A DNA stretch of 64,000 nucleotides from Lachnospiraceae bacterium (GTDB taxonomy: Bacteria; Bacillota; Clostridia; Lachnospirales; Lachnospiraceae), in the NCBI GenBank assembly GCA_014804645.1, contig JAAUZI010000024.1, forward strand, positions 16,736-80,735, read 5' to 3'. Under the pieces are notes generated by a model, which saw nothing but the letters and a program-made list of their open reading frames with translations, was not told the origin of the DNA and made no database searches. The translations under genes were made by a program, and so were the position numbers. Shown piece by piece: positions 16,591 to 24,504 of this stretch; positions within the stretch are counted from its first letter, which is position 1; each line of letters begins with the position of its first letter.

Positions 16591-16965
16591 TTAGTTCATG
16601 GTAGCCAGTACAGCGCCGGCCTCGATAGAATCGCCTACAGCCACATCTATGCTCGCCACCGTGCCATCCTGAGGGGCCACAACAGGGATTTCCATTTTCA
16701 TTGCCTCAATAATAACAACCGCGTCACCGGCTTTTACCGCCTGTCCTACCTTGGCCTCAATCTTGAATACCTTGCCAGCTGCGCCAGCCTCAACCTTCAC
16801 ACTGCCTGCGCCGCCCGCAGCCTTGGGAGCTGCCGCCTTGGGAGCTGCAGGGGCCGGAGCTGCCTTGGGAGCTGCAGGGGCCGGGGCAGCACCTTGAACT
16901 GCAGCGCCCTCCTCTACTACTACGTCATATACGTTGCCGTTTACGGTAATGGTATAATTTTTCAT
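16591..16965 (-). CDS. Biotin carboxyl carrier protein of the decarboxylase
   Basis: This small protein carries the biotin that shuttles CO2 between the carboxyltransferases and the membrane pump. The 124 residues have a short beta N-terminus, an Ala-Pro-rich flexible linker (residues 22-50) and a C-terminal biotinyl domain with EAMKMEIPV, whose lysine is the expected biotinylation site. Length and linker resemble the gamma subunit of methylmalonyl-CoA decarboxylase and the 1.3S subunit of transcarboxylase. GGAGGAATAAATC precedes the ATG. Confidence 0.95.
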   Translation of the reverse strand: MKNYTITVNGNVYDVVVEEGAAVQGAAPAPAAPKAAPAPAAPKAAAPKAAGGAGSVKVEAGAAGKVFKIEAKVGQAVKAGDAVVIIEAMKMEIPVVAPQDGTVASIDVAVGDSIEAGAVLATMN

Positions 16966-16990
16966 GATTTATTCCTCCATATTTACAGTT

Positions 16991-17389
16991 TTATGCTCTT
17001 TTTATTCTGTTTACTTTGCGAATGCTCCTCACCACAAAACCGTCTGTGGAGGCAGCTCCCTCGCTGGCGGCAATCGCTGCGGCGATCACGGCCACCAGTT
17101 CCAGGTCATCGGACACTTCCGTGTTCTCCTGGCTTTCGACAATCTGCGTATCGGCGTTTTCCTGCGCGGCTGCTGCCTTCTTCTTACCTGCAAGCCTGTC
17201 TTGAATCATAGGAATAAAGCGGAACAGGGAAATGACACCGATAATGATAATCAAAACGGCGAATACGGTACCCATACCGATCACGGTATTCAGGGCCGCA
17301 ACTTCCATTCTCGCACCCAGATCGCTTTCACAGGCCGTCAGGCCAAAGACGCAGGCTGTCGCACAAATGAATGCTGATCGTTTCTTCAT
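16991..17389 (-). CDS. OadG-family decarboxylase small membrane subunit with lipoprotein-like signal
   Basis: OadG/MmdC-type subunits anchor and assemble sodium-pumping decarboxylases. The 132-residue product starts with a lysine-rich signal and a lipobox-like FGLTAC near residue 20, then one long membrane helix (VIGMGTVFAVLIIIIGVISL), a charged and alanine-rich stretch, and a basic C-terminus (VVRSIRKVNRIKRA). The earlier in-frame ATG at 17413 lies within a palindromic leader; the ATG at 17389 follows GAGGTAAGT closely and is preferred. A signal peptide or lipid anchor on an OadG protein is noteworthy but unproven. Confidence 0.85.
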   Translation of the reverse strand: MKKRSAFICATACVFGLTACESDLGARMEVAALNTVIGMGTVFAVLIIIIGVISLFRFIPMIQDRLAGKKKAAAAQENADTQIVESQENTEVSDDLELVAVIAAAIAASEGAASTDGFVVRSIRKVNRIKRA

Positions 17390-17404
17390 ACTTACCTCAT
17401 TTCT

Positions 17405-17434
17405 GCATAACACAGATCATGCCTGTGCTATTGC
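17405..17434 (-). promoter_or_regulatory. Leader-hairpin module ahead of the oadG-type gene
   Basis: GCATAACACAG (17405-17415) pairs with CTGTGCTATTGC (17423-17434) with one mismatch and one bulge. In the sense direction it closes with GTTATGCAGAAATGAGG, merging with the ribosome site of the gene starting at 17389. The same design is found before the WG-repeat and prepilin peptidase genes and before the RNase H-like gene. Confidence 0.7.
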
Positions 17435-17453
17435 CTATTCATATTCTGCTCTC

Positions 17454-18881
17454 TCAGACTGTCCCGTGCTTTTTGGCCGGACGATCCTCACTCTTGGTAC
17501 ACAGCATCTCAAAAGCTCCGATAATATATTTTCTGGTATCGGCAACTTCCACGATCTGGTCCACATAGCCTCTCTGAGCGGCGCTCCTGGCGCTGGTCTG
17601 CAGCGCTGCATACTCTGCAGCCTTGGCATCGATCACTTCCGCACCCTGTCCGTCATACATGATCTTGGCGGCCAGCTTGGCATCCATAGTACCTATCTCA
17701 GCGGTGGGCCATGCCAGGGTCAGGTCAGCGCCAATGCCCTTGGAGTTCATAGCCACATAAGCTGTACCGTAGGCCTTCCCCAGAATCAGATTCACCTTAG
17801 GAACAGTGGCATTGGCAAAAGCATATGTGAGCTTAGCTGCAGCCTTTGCAATACCTTTTTCTGCGGAGACAGTAGCCTCATATCCCTTCACATTGGTCAG
17901 GGACAGTACGGGAATGTTAAAGCTGTCACAGAACGCAACGAAATCCGCCGCTTTCTCGCAGCCCGCCACGGTGAGTACCGAATCCATCTTTTCCGCAAGC
18001 TTGCCTTCCCCGTCATACACCTCGCAGCGGTTGGCCACACAGCCGACGGTGGCGCCATTCAGACGGATAAAGCCGGTCACCATATCCTTGGCGTAGGCAG
18101 CCTTTACCTCCAGGAAATCACGGCCATCCGCCAGAACGGACAGCGCGATGGAGGTATCCCCCACACAGCCGGCCAACTCCGGAGTGGATCTGTTCAGATC
18201 GTCGCTGCACGCCTCCGCAGCCGTCTCCTGATTGTTGGAGGGAAGGAATCCCACCAGTCTCCGAATTCCCGCCAGCACGGTATCCTCGTCGCCGGTTACA
18301 TCCACAATGCCGCTCTCCTTTGCCTGGAACTCCGCCGAAGAGGAATCGCATTTCGTAATCACATTGCCGTCCAACGCATTAGGTGCGTTCACGAACAGCT
18401 TGGCGCTCTTCTCCTCCATAAAGGTGAAGTCGGTCATAGTGGGGAACAATCCCAGGCCGCCGCCACAGGCGCCGAAGATTGCTGTGATCTGAGGAATCAC
18501 ACCGGATGCCAGGGTTTGTTTCAGATAAATCTCACCAAACGCATGCAGCGCATCCGTTGCCTCCTGCAGGCGCAGTCCCGCAGAGTCGATCAGTCCAATG
18601 ACGGGAGCCCCCGTCTTCATGGCCAGCTCGTACAGCCGGACAATCTTTCCCGCATGCATCTCACCCACAGACCCGCCTAACACAGACGCATCCTGACTGT
18701 ACACATAGACAAGATTGCCGTCAATCACTCCATAGCCGGTGACAACACCGTCTGAAGGAGTCTCGCTCTGTTTCAAATTAAAATCGGTGGCTCTGGCCGT
18801 CACCAGGGCGCCGATTTCAACGAAACTGTTTGCGTCGAGTAAAGCTTCGATTCTTTGACTCGCTTTTGAAGTAGTACTCAT
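17454..18881 (-). CDS. Acyl-CoA carboxyltransferase (methylmalonyl-CoA decarboxylase alpha-like)
   Basis: This enzyme transfers CO2 between an acyl-CoA ester (methylmalonyl-CoA is the most likely) and biotin. The 475 residues carry two crotonase-like carboxyltransferase domains, with oxyanion-hole glycine motifs IFGACGGGLGLFPTMTDF in the N-terminal half and LILGKAYGTAYVAMNSKGIGADL in the C-terminal half, and LTNVKGYEATV between. It is somewhat shorter than the roughly 510-residue MmdA/PccB average, mainly at the N-terminus. First gene of the operon mmdA-oadG-carrier-oadB-oadA. GGAGGG precedes the ATG. Substrate assignment from sequence alone is tentative. Confidence 0.9.
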   Translation of the reverse strand: MSTTSKASQRIEALLDANSFVEIGALVTARATDFNLKQSETPSDGVVTGYGVIDGNLVYVYSQDASVLGGSVGEMHAGKIVRLYELAMKTGAPVIGLIDSAGLRLQEATDALHAFGEIYLKQTLASGVIPQITAIFGACGGGLGLFPTMTDFTFMEEKSAKLFVNAPNALDGNVITKCDSSSAEFQAKESGIVDVTGDEDTVLAGIRRLVGFLPSNNQETAAEACSDDLNRSTPELAGCVGDTSIALSVLADGRDFLEVKAAYAKDMVTGFIRLNGATVGCVANRCEVYDGEGKLAEKMDSVLTVAGCEKAADFVAFCDSFNIPVLSLTNVKGYEATVSAEKGIAKAAAKLTYAFANATVPKVNLILGKAYGTAYVAMNSKGIGADLTLAWPTAEIGTMDAKLAAKIMYDGQGAEVIDAKAAEYAALQTSARSAAQRGYVDQIVEVADTRKYIIGAFEMLCTKSEDRPAKKHGTV

Positions 18882-18990
18882 GTTTCAGCCCTCCGTTTAT
18901 AATAAAATAAAATATAGCGAATTAATACGGGACACAAAATAAGAAAATACACAAATTACCCCATGATTAATTTCTTTCACAGTATAACAC

Positions 18991-19028
18991 AAAAAATGCA
19001 ACTCGCCTAGCACGAATTGCATTTTTTT
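18991..19028. terminator. Intrinsic terminator downstream of the carboxypeptidase gene
   Basis: An A/T-flanked imperfect hairpin (aaaaaatgcaa with ttgcatttttt, plus partial inner pairing) lies directly after the stop of the gene at 19039. The minus-strand copy ends in TTTTTTGTG. It separates the scp/dac genes from the decarboxylase operon. Confidence 0.75.
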
Positions 19029-19038
19029 ACAATATTTT

Positions 19039-20358
19039 TCAAATCAGGAAAAAACGCAATATCTGTTGGAAACACCAGCGGTAATCAATGCGGCGCACAG
19101 CTTTTGTGGTCACAATGTGTTCCTCCCGATATATCTGATCCTGGAATATGTACTGTATGGTGCCCACCTGCTCTCCTGCGGCAACCGGCGCCTGCAGCTG
19201 CCGCTCCACGCTGCACTCCACGCGTATCTCTTCCCCCTCCTTCAGGAGAAGTCCGTCAACGGTCCCCGGCGGTCCGCTTTCTGCCCCTCTCTCCAGAATG
19301 CGCACCGGCACGCGGGCCGTCCCATCGATATCCAAAGTCTGCCCTCGCAGCACGGGAATCGACTCCAGCTGGGACTCCTGGTACGCCACCTCATCCAGAG
19401 AGTGATAGGTGAAATCCTCCAGTCCATAGTTCATAAGCGTTCTTGTGTCGCTCCATTTGTAACTCTTGTTGTTCGGCCAGCCGCAGGCCAAAAGCGCCAC
19501 CACCAGCGTTTTCCCGTCCCGCTCCAGCGCCCCCACATAGCAATATCCAGCCTGATTGGTAAATCCGGTTTTGCCGCTGATAGCCCCCTGCATCATCTGT
19601 AGAAAGGCATTGTGATTGACACAGGAGAAACTGCGGCCATTTTCTATGGAAAAACTGTGGGAGGGCGTCTGGGTTATCTTCAGAAAATTCTCCTTTTCGG
19701 GCGAACGGCCTATACAGTAGCACATGATAGTGGCCAAGTCCGTCGCTGTGGTGGAATGGTGTTTTTCTATGGTTTCCCCGCTCTCCAGCGTAAACACCTG
19801 GGTGGCGTCCAGTCCGTTGGGAGTGATAAACCAGGTGTCCTTGCAACCCAGCTGTGCCGCCTTGCGGTTCATCATCGTCGCAAACGCCTCCACCGCCCGC
19901 CTGCTTTCCTCCTGCGTGTAGTCTGCCGGTGATTTTTCCTGCAGTTGTGCGGGCAGATATTTGCGTCCCACATGCTCCGCTATGGCCACCGCCGCATCGT
20001 TGTGAGATTCCAGCATCAGACTGTACAGCAGATCCTCCAGCTGATAGTGCTCCCCTTTCTGCACATACAGCTTTACCTTGGGCATAGAGGCCGCATAGGC
20101 GGATATTTCCACCGTCTCCTGTAAGTCTGCCAGTTCCAGAGTCAAAATGCATGTCATAATCTTGGTTGTGCTGGCCATGGCCAGCACCTGTGTGCCGTTC
20201 TTTTCGTACAATATACGCCCGGAATCTGCATCCATCAACACCGCCGCCTGGGCGTAGAGTTCTCCCGGCTGCGGCTCCCGGGCATAACCCGATATCGGCC
20301 ACAACACTGTCAGAAGACAGCAGAAGACACACAGGTATCGTTTCAGGCTTTTTCTCAT
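19039..20358 (-). CDS. D-alanyl-D-alanine carboxypeptidase (DacF/PBP5 type), copy 1
   Basis: This penicillin-binding protein trims the terminal D-alanine from peptidoglycan stem peptides outside the membrane. It has a signal peptide (residues 1-26), the serine motif ASTTKIMT near residue 65, the S-x-N motif SHN near residue 119, and the KTG motif SGKTGFTNQAG near residue 220, then a C-terminal beta domain. The open frame extends 36 codons upstream, but the ATG at 20358 starts the signal peptide; no strong Shine-Dalgarno is visible. A 15-bp-stem hairpin lies upstream. The second DacF-type gene is 2.7 kb away. Confidence 0.92.
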   Translation of the reverse strand: MRKSLKRYLCVFCCLLTVLWPISGYAREPQPGELYAQAAVLMDADSGRILYEKNGTQVLAMASTTKIMTCILTLELADLQETVEISAYAASMPKVKLYVQKGEHYQLEDLLYSLMLESHNDAAVAIAEHVGRKYLPAQLQEKSPADYTQEESRRAVEAFATMMNRKAAQLGCKDTWFITPNGLDATQVFTLESGETIEKHHSTTATDLATIMCYCIGRSPEKENFLKITQTPSHSFSIENGRSFSCVNHNAFLQMMQGAISGKTGFTNQAGYCYVGALERDGKTLVVALLACGWPNNKSYKWSDTRTLMNYGLEDFTYHSLDEVAYQESQLESIPVLRGQTLDIDGTARVPVRILERGAESGPPGTVDGLLLKEGEEIRVECSVERQLQAPVAAGEQVGTIQYIFQDQIYREEHIVTTKAVRRIDYRWCFQQILRFFLI

Positions 20359-20424
20359 ATTGATTGCCCAACCGTCCCAGATTCTGTTTATCTCAATATA
20401 TGAGGCAGCCCGCAAATATATGAA

Positions 20425-20473
20425 ATGCCACATGGATCCTCCACCCGGACCAGCCTGCGGATTCATGTGGCAT
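20425..20473. repeat. Hairpin between scpB and the carboxypeptidase gene
   Basis: ATGCCACATGGATCC (20425-20439) pairs with GGATTCATGTGGCAT (20459-20473) with one mismatch around a 19-base loop. There is no T tract on the minus strand, so it is not a standard terminator. Confidence 0.65.
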
Positions 20474-20493
20474 CTTCTCTATAATATTAGTCT

Positions 20494-21063
20494 CTATATA
20501 TCCAGCTGCATCTGCACCTCTGCTTCAGCCTGCTGTTTGAATTCCTCGATCTGTACCGTGGAAAGCTCCGGCAGCTCCTCCAGGCTCCCCACACCGAAAC
20601 AGCGCAGGAACTGCTGCGTGGTGCCGAACAACAGCGGTCTTCCCGGCGCGTCCAGACGCCCCAGCTCCGTGATTAGGTCATATTCCAGCAGCTTATTGAT
20701 GGCATGGTCACAGCTGACTCCCCTGATTCTCTCTATTTCCACCCTGGTGATGGGCTGCTTGTAGGCTATTATGGACAGGGTTTCTATCACCGTATCTGTC
20801 AAAACCATCTTTCTGGGAGCCTTGGCAATCTTTATCAGATACTCGTACATATCCGCCTTGGTGCAGAGCTGTACGGCATTTTCAAACCGGGTGATCCCGA
20901 TCCCCCTGTCCCCCTGCTCATATTCCCGGGCCATCTCCTCCAGAATCTCCCCGGTAGTCTGCACGTCCTCCTCTATGGCGTCCGCCAGGCGGCTGATCTC
21001 CACCGACTCTCCCATGGCAAAAAGAATTGCCTCTATCGCTGCTTTTGCGCGTATCCTCTCCAT
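20494..21063 (-). CDS. scpB: Segregation and condensation protein B
   Basis: ScpB is the winged-helix kite subunit of the Smc-ScpA-ScpB condensin that organises and segregates chromosomes. The 189 residues show AIEAILFAMGESVEI at the start, TDTVIETLSIIAYKQPITRVEIERIRGV in the middle and GRLDAPGRPLLFGTTQQFLRCFG at the C-terminal winged helix, all ScpB hallmarks. The frame opens with a GTG at 21102, five bases after scpA, but the ATG at 21063 gives the usual family start and has GGGAAAGG upstream. The choice between them is uncertain. Confidence 0.93.
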   Translation of the reverse strand: MERIRAKAAIEAILFAMGESVEISRLADAIEEDVQTTGEILEEMAREYEQGDRGIGITRFENAVQLCTKADMYEYLIKIAKAPRKMVLTDTVIETLSIIAYKQPITRVEIERIRGVSCDHAINKLLEYDLITELGRLDAPGRPLLFGTTQQFLRCFGVGSLEELPELSTVQIEEFKQQAEAEVQMQLDI

Positions 21064-21107
21064 CCGTGTCTTTACCTTTCCCGATTTTCCTTGTTCCTGC
21101 ACACCGC

Positions 21108-21863
21108 CTATGCGCTCTCGTACATATTGGACTCAATCAAAATATCGTCAAAAATGTTTTCCTGAGATATGGTGATTCTTCCCATCTTCATCAGCTCCAG
21201 AATCACCAGAAAAGTGACAATGATCTGCATTCTTCCGGCCTGCTGTTCCAAAAGGCCCCGGAAACTGAAACGCCTGTGGCTCCTGGCATAAGCCTCCACA
21301 TACAGAGAACGCTCCTCCATATCCACCTCGTCCTTTTCGATATTGCCATAATTGCTGCGTATAGGGTCGATTTTGTCCTCCTGGCGCTTGAGCATGGATT
21401 TGAAAATGTCATTGAGCCTAGCCAGGTTCATGTCCCCTATCAGCTCCTCATAATTCACGGGCTGGCGGTACGCCGCCACCTCCTCCGGCAGCTGCTGGCC
21501 CCGGTAATAATTTTTCTCCGCATCCACCAGCCTGTCCCGTAATTCAAAGGACATAAATTTGAACATCTTGTATTCCAGGAGTTTCTGCACCAACTCCGCC
21601 CTGGGATCTTCCTCCTCCCCGTCCTCGTTCACCTCTTTGGGCAGCAACATACGGCACTTGATATCAATCAGCGTGGCCGCCATGACCAGAAACTCGCTCA
21701 TGACATTCATGTCCTCCGTCTCCATCTGCTTGATATAGTCCAGATACTGCTGGGTAATCTCCACTATGGGGATGTCGTAGATATCCACCTTGTTTTTATC
21801 AATCAGGTGCAGCAGCAGGTCCAACGGCCCCTCAAACACCTCCAATTTTACCGGTATCGCCAT
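21108..21863 (-). CDS. scpA: Segregation and condensation protein A
   Basis: ScpA is the kleisin subunit that bridges the Smc heads and binds ScpB. The 251-residue protein starts with KLEVFEGPLDLLLHLIDKNKVDIYDIPI, the standard ScpA opening, followed by ITQQYLDYIKQM, a central acidic linker, and a C-terminal winged helix (VTFLVILELMKMGRITISQENIFDDI) that contacts the Smc cap. AAAGGATAAAGGC precedes the ATG. It is directly followed by scpB, the usual order. Confidence 0.96.
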   Translation of the reverse strand: MAIPVKLEVFEGPLDLLLHLIDKNKVDIYDIPIVEITQQYLDYIKQMETEDMNVMSEFLVMAATLIDIKCRMLLPKEVNEDGEEEDPRAELVQKLLEYKMFKFMSFELRDRLVDAEKNYYRGQQLPEEVAAYRQPVNYEELIGDMNLARLNDIFKSMLKRQEDKIDPIRSNYGNIEKDEVDMEERSLYVEAYARSHRRFSFRGLLEQQAGRMQIIVTFLVILELMKMGRITISQENIFDDILIESNMYESA

Positions 21864-21942
21864 GCCTTTATCCTTTCCGTGGCTCTTCCTATCATATATT
21901 CATATATCGCGGACCAGCCGCGACGCTTATCTGATATATAGT

Positions 21943-22046
21943 TATACTCACTAACGATTAGATTTTCCTTTCCGCACAGTGCATGTTGCCCGATTATGCG
22001 ACATGTGCTTTGCGGATATTGGAAAATCTTAACGTTAGTCAGTATA
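21943..22046. repeat. 104-bp palindromic element (short form)
   Basis: The terminal arms TATACTCACTAACG and CGTTAGTCAGTATA are identical to those of the element at 1552-1705. Inner stems are tttccgcacag with ctttgcgga, and catgt with acatg around tgcccgattatgcg. This copy lacks the nested insertion present in the other. It lies in the 258-bp gap between the metallophosphoesterase gene and scpA; the rest of that gap holds a small cgcgg/ccgcg hairpin near 21908 and no visible gene. Confidence 0.85.
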
Positions 22047-22121
22047 ACAACATTAGAAATTTCGTTTTTAATAGATATCCGAAAGTATTGTACCTGTTTT
22101 TTTCGCAGGGTTCAAGCAGAA

Positions 22122-22991
22122 CTATTGTTCTGTTCTGTCATCTGTGAAATCAATCACGATCAGTTCGCCGGGATTGAAAAGCCGAAAGGGTATGGTGTGG
22201 ATACCCAGACCCCTGCTCAGAATCATGGTGCTGCCGCCCTCCCGGAATATACCTCCGTCATACCTAGGAAAAAAGCGCACATTGGGAGATAAAAGACCCC
22301 TGTCCAAAAGGGGAATGCGCACAATCCCCCCATGCACATGCCCGGCCAGCACCAGGTCGGCCCCCCACTCGGCATACCTAGGGAAAAAATCCGGGTTGTG
22401 GGCCAACAGGACCGTGTATGTTTCCGTCCGGGGACGACCCAGCAGCCCGGGCAGGTAGTCTGGCGTCATCTCCGGCACAGTGAAACGCTTGTAATAGTAT
22501 TTGTCTATCTCGGAGCCGTAGATTGTCATATTGACCCCCGGCAGCTGCACATGGCTGTTGACCATGGGTTCAATTCCCAGAGCCGCCAAAGCCTTGCTGT
22601 ACCTCTCGGCCGCATCCCCATAAGTTGCGGGGTACAGCTTAATCCTGTGTTCATGGTTGCCGTTGGCGTAATACACCGGATATTTCTCCTTCAGAGCGCG
22701 CAGCAGATTCACTGTCCCCTCCAGTTTTTCCCCGGGTTTTCCGTTAATCATATCTCCGCCGATCAGCACAATGTCCGGCCTTGCGTCCTCAATGGCTTTC
22801 AGCAGCCGCACATTGTCCTTCCCATACCGCTTGCCATGTAAATCAGACAGAAACACCATCCGGCAGCGTCCACAGATACGCCGGTCGCGAATTTCATGCC
22901 GCACTACCACAAAGCGGTTGCTGTCGTAGATCATAATCCACAGAATCACAATAAAAAGCATGGTCAATAACAGTAACAATACATCCAACAT
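22122..22991 (-). CDS. Membrane-anchored metallophosphoesterase (YkuE/YaeI-like)
   Basis: This is a calcineurin-like phosphoesterase of the YkuE/YaeI group; substrates of relatives include lipid or nucleotide phosphates, so none is assigned. It has an N-terminal membrane anchor (residues 3-22) and the five metal motifs: FLSDLHGKRYG (D-x-H), IGGDMINGK (GDxx), ANGNHEHR (GNHE), LLAHNPD (H) and LAGHVHGG (GHxH). It is 289 residues, typical. GGAGAAAGAA precedes the ATG. It stands between two peptidoglycan carboxypeptidase regions, but no functional link can be read from the sequence. Confidence 0.9.
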   Translation of the reverse strand: MLDVLLLLLTMLFIVILWIMIYDSNRFVVVRHEIRDRRICGRCRMVFLSDLHGKRYGKDNVRLLKAIEDARPDIVLIGGDMINGKPGEKLEGTVNLLRALKEKYPVYYANGNHEHRIKLYPATYGDAAERYSKALAALGIEPMVNSHVQLPGVNMTIYGSEIDKYYYKRFTVPEMTPDYLPGLLGRPRTETYTVLLAHNPDFFPRYAEWGADLVLAGHVHGGIVRIPLLDRGLLSPNVRFFPRYDGGIFREGGSTMILSRGLGIHTIPFRLFNPGELIVIDFTDDRTEQ

Positions 22992-23023
22992 TTCTTTCTC
23001 CGCCCGTAAGTCTTTTAAGAGTT

Positions 23024-23038
23024 AAATGCGAAGCATTT
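23024..23038. repeat. Short perfect palindrome
   Basis: AAATGC and GCATTT pair around a GAA loop in the short gap between the second carboxypeptidase gene and the metallophosphoesterase gene. On the minus strand it is followed by TAACTCTTAAAAGA, a partial resemblance to the GGAACTCT box of other elements here. Confidence 0.5.
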
Positions 23039-23064
23039 TACTCATTTTACCACATCCGGCTCCT

Positions 23065-24285
23065 TTACAAAAGGAATTCCCTGAAAATCTTGATAATATA
23101 ATCTCGGTACACCGCCTGGGCCACCGACTCCCCATACAGGAGGGGGACACAGCCCAGCTCCACGCCGTCCAGCACATATTTTGCCAGTCCCGCCTGCCTC
23201 CCCTGCTCCACAGGAGCCTGCACGGACTCCGGCAATTCCACCACCTTCTCCACCCTGTTCATATCCCGTCCCTGAATGTCCAGATAGCGGAACTCTCCCG
23301 CGTATACCAGAGGCACCTGCTCCTCCACGCCCCGATTTACCGGCAGGGCAGGCAGCGGTTCCGAGTTAGGGTCCACATACATAGCGCTGACATTAAAGCC
23401 GTAGGTCAACAGGGTCTGGGCATCTTTAAACCGCTCCTTTGGGTCCGGTGCACCCATGATTACCGCAATCATATCCATCCCGTCCTTTTGAGCCGTCGCG
23501 GCCAGACAGAATTTTGCCTTCTCCGTGGACCCCGTCTTCAGTCCCGTGGCATAGGGATACTGTTTCAGCAGCTTGTTGGTGCTGCTCAGAGTAAAAATCG
23601 TGGATCCCTGGCGAGTTTCGTGAGTAATATCCTCCATCCATATCTGGGTGTAGTCATAGACCTGAGGATACTTGGTAATCAGCTCCCGGCTCATCAGAGC
23701 CACATCTTTGGCCGTGGTATAGTGCCCATCCGAATTGGTCAGACCGCAGCAATCCTCAAAATGGGTATCCACCATCCCCAGCTGCTGAGCCTTTTCATTC
23801 ATCATTCCCACAAAAGCCTCCTCGGAACCGGCGACATGCTCCGCCACCGCCACAGATGCGTCATTGCCCGAGGCCACAGTAATACACTTTATCATAGTGT
23901 CCAAAGTCTGTATCTCCCCCTGGGCCAGAAACACCTGAGAGCCGCCCATGGAACTGGCATACTCGCTGGTGATCACGCTGTCCTGCAGACTGATTTTTCC
24001 GTTTTCGATCTGCTCAAAGGTGAGCAGCAATGTCATGATCTTGGTGATGCTGGCCGGACATCTCCGCTCCGTTGAATTGAGTTCAAAAATCACCTGGCCG
24101 GTGGACGCCTCCATCAAAATTGCGGACGGCGCCGATATCTCCACCTGAGCCTGAACGGGCATGCCGCCGCTGAAAAACTGCAGCAGAGCAAGCCACAGTC
24201 CCATGACCAGCGCAGCCGCCCTCCGATTTCCATGCGCTTTATGTAATCTGATATGTAATCTTGTATTTCGGAATCTCTCTGTCAT
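23065..24285 (-). CDS. D-alanyl-D-alanine carboxypeptidase (DacF type), copy 2
   Basis: This is a second exported DD-carboxypeptidase. The 406 residues have a basic N-terminus and signal helix (about residues 20-45), then PASITKIMT (S-x-x-K), SGNDASVAVAEH (S-G-N), and LKTGSTEKAKFC (K-T-G), followed by the PBP5 C-terminal beta domain and a short C-terminal amphipathic end. The frame is open for 53 more codons upstream, but the ATG at 24285 with AAGGTGCAGGA begins a plausible signal peptide. Its catalytic SGN and KTG surroundings differ from copy 1, so the two are diverged paralogs and not a recent duplication. Confidence 0.93.
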   Translation of the reverse strand: MTERFRNTRLHIRLHKAHGNRRAAALVMGLWLALLQFFSGGMPVQAQVEISAPSAILMEASTGQVIFELNSTERRCPASITKIMTLLLTFEQIENGKISLQDSVITSEYASSMGGSQVFLAQGEIQTLDTMIKCITVASGNDASVAVAEHVAGSEEAFVGMMNEKAQQLGMVDTHFEDCCGLTNSDGHYTTAKDVALMSRELITKYPQVYDYTQIWMEDITHETRQGSTIFTLSSTNKLLKQYPYATGLKTGSTEKAKFCLAATAQKDGMDMIAVIMGAPDPKERFKDAQTLLTYGFNVSAMYVDPNSEPLPALPVNRGVEEQVPLVYAGEFRYLDIQGRDMNRVEKVVELPESVQAPVEQGRQAGLAKYVLDGVELGCVPLLYGESVAQAVYRDYIIKIFREFLL

Positions 24286-24356
24286 TCCTGCACCTTCCCT
24301 GTTCTGTTCTACCACTAATATATGGGGCAGAGAAAGCGCATATGCGTATTCCGACA

Positions 24357-24394
24357 TAAAAACAGGGGCTGCGGCACATCCGCCACACCCCCTG
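24357..24394 (-). terminator. Intrinsic terminator of the CmpB-type gene
   Basis: A GC-rich imperfect stem (caggggctgcgg with ccgccacaccccctg, five-base loop) is followed on the minus strand by TTTTTATG. It closes the transcript of the gene at 24505-25098. Confidence 0.8.
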
Positions 24395-24421
24395 ATCGGC
24401 TTATCCGACATTATCCTCCAT

Positions 24422-24488
24422 GTCGCTGCCTTGCAGCGACTCAAATCCGGATGAAAAACACCGCACTTGGACTTGCCCAGGCAAGTCC
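24422..24488. repeat. Two short perfect palindromes in tandem
   Basis: GTCGCTGC/GCAGCGAC (24422-24440, loop CTT) and GGACTTGC/GCAAGTCC (24469-24488, loop CCAG) lie just after the stop of the CmpB-type gene and before its terminator. They belong with the other short perfect palindromes of the window. Confidence 0.7.
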
Positions 24489-24504
24489 TGAACTTCTTCT
24501 CACA

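Noticed and set aside
19039..24285. A recent duplication of the DacF genes
   Set aside because: The two proteins differ in the surroundings of their S-x-N and KTG motifs and in length, so they are old paralogs.
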